Shown here: positions 57,889-64,000 of the stretch, piece by piece | Numbering within the stretch: position 1 is the first letter of the stretch | Layout: each line of letters begins with the position of its first letter | NCBI GenBank assembly: GCA_930367205.1 | Contig: OV884009.1 | Location: forward strand, 92,029,189-92,093,188 | Direction of reading: 5' to 3' | Length of the DNA stretch: 64,000 bases | Source of the DNA: Acanthosoma haemorrhoidale | Lineage: Eukaryota; Arthropoda; Insecta; Hemiptera; Acanthosomatidae | Translations under genes and position numbers: made by a program | The notes under the pieces: generated by a model | What the model saw: only the letters and a program-made list of their open reading frames with translations | What the model was told of the DNA's origin: nothing | The model's database searches: none

Positions 57889-59269
57889 GATGTACAAAAA
57901 ATGCACAAATCCAAACAAATGTGGACAAATTTGGAAAGTCCGAATGGTTACAGCAAAAGCAAAAGGTGAATAAATAAATAAAAAGTTTCAATGGAAGAAT
58001 ATTATTTACAATTGAAAAAAAAAAAAAACTATTATCTATTTTCACAGCCTTTAATATATTACTTAGCTATTGGCCTTCTTGACCAGACTGTAATTTTCTT
58101 CAAATAATGGTTTTCATAAAAATCAACGATACCCTAAGGGACCCAATGTATTTTATTTGTTATAATTTATTTAACACTGAGAGGTCCTATAAAAAACTAT
58201 TATTTTATATCACATAAATTTTCCTCTTTAACAAAAGTCTTCAACAAAGAGTAAATTTGGGGTGGCTATTGCTCAATAGATCCGCTAATTTATTTTTCTA
58301 TTCCGTGCCGACTTTAAGGGTTAAATAAGGGTTGAACGGTGGGAGGACTGAGAAATTAAGGCCTATTGATCTGAGAGGGTGTTGAAAAAGCAGCTGGCCT
58401 AAGAATGAACAAGGACAATGCCGTGCCCCGTGCCATTGTTGTTACCCAAATTCCTGGCCCTTTTGCTCCGAATTTTGCCCTATTATAGTATTCCATCTGC
58501 CAATTTGCGGCAACAAATACTCCTCTGCACACAATCTTTGGCCGTCCAGCTTCTGTACAGTACAAGACTCAAAACAACAAACAGTCGGTTGGAACGTCTA
58601 ATTACTCAGAGGGGTGAGGTATAGGGGTAGGTCGGCCACCCCCACAAGGTCCTCATTGGTCCGACATAGCTTCAAGATAAACGAGGATAGAGGAAATTCT
58701 ACGCTTTTCTTACTTCTATTGGGATTTTCCTTGGAACACCAGTTGGAATTTTCGCTGCTTTGCGTTCAAACTTTCCCAGTCGGCTCCAGTTCCAGGATCC
58801 AGTGGCCTCTTCTACTATATAGCACAAATGTTCCAAAAATAAATGTTTCGTAGCCAAGACTATAAAACGCGTTGATACAAAATAATTGTAAAAGTAGCAT
58901 TATATATGACAGCAACAGTGTGGCAAAACCAAGGGAACCAATAGACTTAATCTTCTGCAACCAAAATTGTTTATACTTAGCTTGGCCAATCTAAATGCAA
59001 ATTATACTAACACTTATACTATTTCTAACTAATTTGTACTTATCTGAAAATTAAAATCTAGGATAAGTAAAACAAAGTATACAATTTATATTTTAAAAAT
59101 CTTTAGCTAAAATATTTCCAATAAGGTAATTTGTACTTCCTTGACAAGAACAAAAAAAGTATTGACACTTTTCTCTTATGAAACTTATAAGTTTCACGCT
59201 AACATCTTCGTGTATTGTGTAGAGTTTGGTGAACCAAACGAAATCAGTTACCAATGTTAAGAACTTGTT
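57889..59269. other. Unassigned sequence
   Basis: A GC-richer patch at 58,380-58,830 holds overlapping short frames on both strands (58,356-58,565 minus; 58,418-58,853 plus), none recognised. Confidence 0.4.
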
Positions 59270-59960
59270 TTTAGTTATCTGAAGTTTGGAATAGTTTGTG
59301 GGGCAGGTTGAAATCCGGAAAATGTAAGAAACGGAATAACTCCAATTTTGTACAACAATTCATTAGCAAATGATAAGGAAGAAGCCGGCTTAAGAGTGGA
59401 AAAAGTAATCTTACGGAGATTTTCCCTTTGTCAACCTGGTATCTAACATGCGTGGTGAATGGCAACTTACTGTCTAAATAAATTGCCTGGTCTAATGGAG
59501 AGAGACCAAGAATGAGTTTATTATTTACCATAATATATTTTTTTAAATATTGGTCTTAGCTTAGTGAACACAGTAGCTTTGCATTTATTCATATTTAGCT
59601 TTAACTACAATTAATGAAATATCGTTATTTTATTACTAGGGTCTTATTAGGTATACTGCAGATTATATCTGTGTATCTGTATCTATGTTGTATCCGTACT
59701 ATTTCCAAGAAGTAGTATAGATGGCAACATCATCAGTATAGGACTACCTTAGCATTTAGGACTATTGAGATCCCCTTTATATACAAAGTGAATACAATTA
59801 GTCCTTGATAACACTGATCCTTGATGTACACCGGAGTAAATTATGTGTTTTGTGGAAACCCCGTATTCTATAGTGGCCTAGGTCGTGTTATAAAGAGATA
59901 GGAGCATGTATTTAATGCTGATGAAGTCGGTAAAATTTAAAACTCGCATCTAAATCATTT
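59270..59960 (-). pseudogene. Second-lineage LINE reverse transcriptase relic
   Basis: Minus-strand, badly decayed RT. From 5' to 3' it shows EYGVSTKHIIYSGVHQGSVL (strand before block B and the P-Q-G-S-V-L turn, with His for Pro, about 59,800-59,860). TDDVAI follows for the catalytic block C (about 59,735). After several breaks come AIYLDSKLPFTTHVRYQVDK (thumb-side L-x-x-x-L-x-F-x-x-H motif), VRLLFPLLSRLLPY and CCTKLE-like residues (frame 59,271-59,531). Stops and shifts occur throughout. It differs from the main LINE family and may share a lineage with the relic at 21,050-21,345. Boundaries and 3' UTR were not found. Confidence 0.7.
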
Positions 59961-61499
59961 TGAGCTCTCGGTTTAAACAATTTCCTCGCAAAACATCATT
60001 TGAATATCTCTTCAGTAATAATATCTCTTAAACGTTTTCTACGAGTGATTTTTATTTTCCATCAATGTAGTCTAAGATTGTGGTATATCGCGAGAGGGGA
60101 ATACAAGAATACAGGCATTAATGAAAATTAATTTTGAACTCCAGTACACATAATATGCTTTTTTATAGAGCCATTTAATGACAGACTCGTCAGTGCGAAG
60201 CGCTATAAACACAATAAGCCTTTGTTTTATAGTGAACTTATCTATTAGTTTTTATAATAAAACTTTTTCCGTAAACAATCTCTCATGTGACTTTGGACCG
60301 AAATGGCCACTGGCGTGAGCAGTATCTGTTTATTATTATTTTTGAATGTGGTAAAACTTTCCGGGTAAAAGTTAACATGGTTGTTTTTGCGTTCACATTT
60401 TCTTGGTTGCTTTCACCAAGAAAACCTTTTCCTCCTCAATTTCAGCTGAATTGATTTACATCCACAGATTGAAACTAGTAACTCTCTGTATCAATTTGCT
60501 AGAAAGACTACGTCAGGAAGCCAACAGTTTTTCAGAAGGAACGGTCATCAGGGTTACAGGCATTAAAAAGACTGAGCATAGCACCTTTTATTATCCCAGA
60601 AAGGTTTCTTCTTTTGTCACTAACTGTTCCCTGTTAAACTGAAAGATTTTTATGAAGATTTTAACATCGTTTACTAACAAGTTTACAACTCAAAATATCA
60701 AGACGTCTGGAAGGCAGCGCAAGTCCGCCTGTATGTTGGGCATGGCGGGTTTGGGAGTTGCTATGTGAAATAATTTTATTTCGTGAATACCTTATTAGAA
60801 TTGCTTGTAAGAAATGGGTGGATACCTGTAGGCTGTCAGTCCTTGGCTGCATCTAGAAGATCCCTTATGGTCGTTGCCATTTTTGGGGTACGAGAATCCA
60901 GAACGGTATCCGTTTTAACAAACTTTCGGGAAGGAAAAAAATAGTTTTTCTAATCATACATTTATCGGGGGGAAAAAATGGTGGGACTAGTGATCCATGG
61001 TCCTACTAGTAATAAAGCTCGCATTTATTTCGGGAAATGTCAGAGGTCAATTCAACAGTGCGTATATAATTAATTCTTATCTATTCGTATTCTGCATATA
61101 TTTGCAAAGTTTCCATTGCCGGGGAGGATAGGTAGTGAGGTTTAAGGGGGCAGTGCACGCAGTATGAAAATGATATGTAAAAATATTGAATAAAAAATGT
61201 TCCCTCTTGTTTGGAAAACGACCTCCCGGCAACGTACAAAGGCAACTAAATATTTACATCTTTAACACGTATTTCAGCTTAGGAGCCCACTCTGCATGTG
61301 TGCCTTGTTTTTCCCTCCGGAAAATTCTTTTTTCCTAAGTACAACGTTGAAAAAAGGTAATCTTTTTTTTATTGTGCAAATTTAAATAACAATATAAGAG
61401 CCACTACCCGTTGCTATAATCTGTTAATGTTTCGCGGTAGATTTATTTTTTTTATTATAAGTCATGTCATGTGAAGACAAACGTGAAAATACGATACAA
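59961..61499. other. Unassigned sequence
   Basis: A 79-codon plus frame (60,403-60,642) and a 63-codon minus frame (60,661-60,852) have no recognised motif. Confidence 0.4.
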
Positions 61500-61768
61500 T
61501 ATAAAAACTTCTTCAATGTGATAATGTGATACTGTCGGGCACTATTACTTATTGAGCAATAAATAATTGTGATAAATATTCTCATTCATACCACATTTAC
61601 AATTTTCATTCACACAGTATTTACAAAGAGCCCTTAGACCTCATAAATCCTCATGGTTGTCACCTCCCTCGCATGCGCAATAAGAACCGGAGTCTTGGGA
61701 AGCCCCCCACGCTCCTCTGTCAGCCACGTCACCGGACACAAGCCAATGGAGGCTGACCACGGTTAGGT
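61500..61768 (-). repeat. LINE 3'-UTR fragment (minus)
   Basis: CAATAAATAATTGTGATAAA, CATTCATACCACATTTACAA, TCACCTCCCTCGCATGCGCA, GAGTCTTGGGAAGCCCCCCA and GTCAGCCACGTCACCGGA: a 5'-truncated copy cut at GGCTGACCACGG. Confidence 0.8.
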
Positions 61769-62040
61769 TACAGGAGTTTTATGATGGGTAGGGGAAGTGA
61801 TGTAGTGTGGATTTGAGATCTGATAGAGTCTGTAAGTCAGCGTATATTGTAGGGCCAGCAAGATGGCCGTAGAAATATTTATTTCCATAAACTCTTAGCG
61901 TTTTATTCTAACATAATAAAATAATAGATTTCGAGGTCAGATGTCTCTCACTAATAATCTAGAGGTTTTTATTTATTTACAGTTTTACACGGAAAAAAGA
62001 AATTTGACAGACCTGTTGTTTATTTGTATGCTCTAAATTT

Positions 62041-62907
62041 TTTTTTTTATATAAGTTCTTTATTGTGCTAAAATTACAATCTGTCTTGTTAGGCAATAAG
62101 TAATTGAGATAAATGTTCTCATTCATACCATATTTACAATTCATCATTCACTCGCTCATTCAAACAATATTTACAAACACCCCAGAGGCCTCCCAAATCC
62201 ACATGGTTGTCACTTCCCTCGCATGGGAAAGAGGAAGCGGAGTCTTGGGAAGTCCCCCACGCTCCTCCGTCAGCCGCGTCAATGGATACGAGCCAGTGGA
62301 GGCTGATGAAGAGCGCGAGAGCCACATACGCTCAGGACATGATTAGAGAAAGTGGCCATTGCCAGGACTCCCTCTGTCACGCATTTATAACAGGTCACGA
62401 GGTCAGTGCCGTTTCAGTCTCCGAGGAGTTTATAGGGATGAGTGGTGCAGTGCAAAGACTGTGCTACAGGATTAGGGTGGTTGGAAAGGCTACTGTGGAA
62501 TTTCATAAACTTGGAAGGGATGAGTTCTAGAATGTAGGGTATATTAAGGTCGTTATGAAGGGTTTTGTTGCTGACCTAATAAGGGGCATTTACTATTGTT
62601 CTCAGGACTTTAGATTGAAAGGATTGGATACGCTTGATGTTCGAATTTTTTGCTGTCCCCCATAGCTCTATTTTGTATGTCCAGATTAGCTTAAGTATAA
62701 CTTTGTAGATTAGTAATTTATTTTCTATTTAGAGACGGGATGTCCTTTGAAGTAGTCTGTACAGTTGTCCAAAGCGTCTGTTTGGTTCTTGTCTTATTAG
62801 CCTCGTATGTGGGTTCCAGGTCAGTCGTTTGTCGAGATGGAAGCCTAAACGCTCTAAAAAACGACTGACATGCGTTTGTCAAGATGGAAGCCTAAGTACC
62901 GTACTGT
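62041..62907 (-). mobile_element. 5'-truncated LINE (ORF2 C-terminus plus complete 3' UTR)
   Basis: Minus-strand copy starting within the ORF2 sequence for VRYLGFHLDKR (about 62,905). It runs through the LTWNPHTR-, KPIWTY- and HNDLNIP-like segments to the ORF2 stop near 62,388, then the full 3' UTR to AGAACTTATATA at 62,050. A 23-bp local duplication (62,826-62,848 and 62,873-62,895) disrupts the start. TCTAAAT occurs on both sides (62,032-62,038 and 62,908-62,914), a weak target-duplication candidate. The T run at 62,038-62,049 fits a poly-A tail on the minus strand. Confidence 0.85.
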
Positions 62908-62914
62908 TCTAAAT

Positions 62915-64000
62915 CTAATTAATTACTGGGTTTTAAACATCAAGCACGTTTAATAACGAAATTTGTTAAAAGTTACTATATTTTCAAACATTGAACGCAC
63001 CTCACGCACATCCACTGATTACACTTGATGCAATCATTTTCTTGTAGATTGCTCACGGGTTGGATAACATTCACAAAGTCCTTTACCAGTTTTCTGTTCC
63101 ATTGGAATTTACGGCCTTCCCGGCGATAAAAAAAAAGAACGTAACATTGATTAATAATTTTATAAATAAAATATTTTCTTACATAAACAAATATAAATTT
63201 TTGATCGTAAATTGTAATTCATAATAATAATCAAGTGTGCGTAAATGAAGATTAATTGTCAAATATAAATTTAATATGGAAAAAATGAAACATTATTAGG
63301 TGAGGAGTACAAGAGCTCCCCTTACTCTATTGAAGGAACGACAGTAGGTGACTATTGAAAGACAGGGGTGAAATGGCAATATGGAGCCGTAGAGGGGGGA
63401 GTGTAAGTCTACTACAACCGTTACCTCCCCAATGTGAAAATGATGCAACTTATATTGCGTTGTAGACAGTGGAGTACTGTACTTAAGAAGATATTACGTT
63501 AGATATTAGATTAAAATGTGTGCTCACTTTTGGTTCAGGTAGACTAAGGTAATATATAAAAGTTAGTCGACGTTTAGTTTTTTCTTTGGGTTTTCAGTCG
63601 TGCAAGCTTGGTGTCCAAGAAATAAAATGCTACTCAAATTAAAAAAGTGGATGGATACATATGTGAATATCGTAAAAAAAAACTTTATACTTCATAAAAT
63701 TTAAAATAACACATAGCACTCGCAATAAGGTCTACAAATTAAAAATAATGCTCTGCCTACCGAGTGGGACCGGGGTGCGGCCTTCGACCCGTCAGCCTCA
63801 GGAGGGGTGCCTGGTTTGTTCTCGCTATCGTGGTCACTTGGATCCATAAGATGTGTAGTTGCCGCCTTTAATAGTATTGAAAACCCAATATACTTTAACA
63901 AATTTCATTCATTCAAAGCGTTGTAAAATAATAATAAAAGTTATAATAATTAAAAAATCACTGTTGTAAAACTGAGATCAAGAGAATTATCTTATATATG
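62915..64000. other. Unassigned AT-rich sequence to window end
   Basis: A GC-rich patch at 63,745-63,850 sits within a minus-strand frame (63,701-63,901) reading DPSDHDSENKPGTPPEADGS. It could be a small exon; evidence is weak. Otherwise nothing recognised. Confidence 0.4.

Noticed and set aside
58356..58853. Overlapping frames in a GC-richer patch
   Set aside because: Open on both strands with no recognisable family or splice pattern; not supported as a gene.
1..64000. CRISPR array or bacterial operon
   Set aside because: No regularly spaced direct repeats and no ribosome-binding-site-led gene runs; the repeats present are eukaryotic transposons.

Overview
The window looks like a gene-poor, AT-rich stretch of an arthropod (probably insect) nuclear genome. 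There are no bacterial-style operons and no rRNA. I could not recognise any host gene. Almost everything identifiable is mobile-element DNA in various states of decay, separated by AT-rich sequence full of homopolymer runs. The element mix (Jockey-type LINEs, Tc1, Ty3/gypsy, Transib) is typical of insects, but the species cannot be named from this sequence.

Layout. 0-10 kb: a Tc1 transposase relic (3.2-4.1 kb), a TATA-bearing dispersed repeat here called family A (4.2-5.1 kb), and two minisatellites (45-bp and 42-bp units). 10-20 kb: a 5'-truncated Jockey-type LINE with a 14-bp target-site duplication (TSD), further LINE 3'-UTR pieces and a second family A fragment. 20-31 kb: a small RT relic on the minus strand, a foldback element with arms of about 120 bp, and a cluster of LINE 3'-end fragments. 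31-38 kb: a mariner-like mini-foldback, a Ty3/gypsy integrase relic (minus strand), a LINE 3' end with a perfect 12-bp TSD, and an old LINE copy carrying ORF1 and ORF2. 39.5-43.7 kb: a full-length Jockey-type LINE with a perfect 13-bp TSD, 5' UTR, Gag-like ORF1 with zinc knuckles, ORF2 and 3' UTR; it is defective and lacks most of its endonuclease. 44-45.7 kb: a family A copy split by a later LINE insertion with a perfect 12-bp TSD. 46.8-63 kb: more LINE 3' ends, an R1/I-type LINE C-terminus, a second RT relic, and a Transib/RAG1-like DNA transposon at 54.2-56.4 kb.

The most interesting object is the 54,231-56,424 element. It has perfect 38-bp terminal inverted repeats beginning CACACTG, flanked by a 5-bp CGTCG duplication. 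It encodes a 200-codon ORF whose paired histidines and glutamate are spaced almost as in the C-terminal catalytic region of RAG1. The terminal repeat can be read as a heptamer, a 22-bp spacer and a 9-bp nonamer-like end, similar to a recombination signal.

The elements interact mainly by nesting and by sharing 3' ends. The many short LINE copies share one 3' UTR, as expected if one LINE machinery repeatedly produced 5'-truncated copies. No complete, undamaged transposase or reverse transcriptase remains in the window, so any present movement would need proteins supplied from elsewhere.
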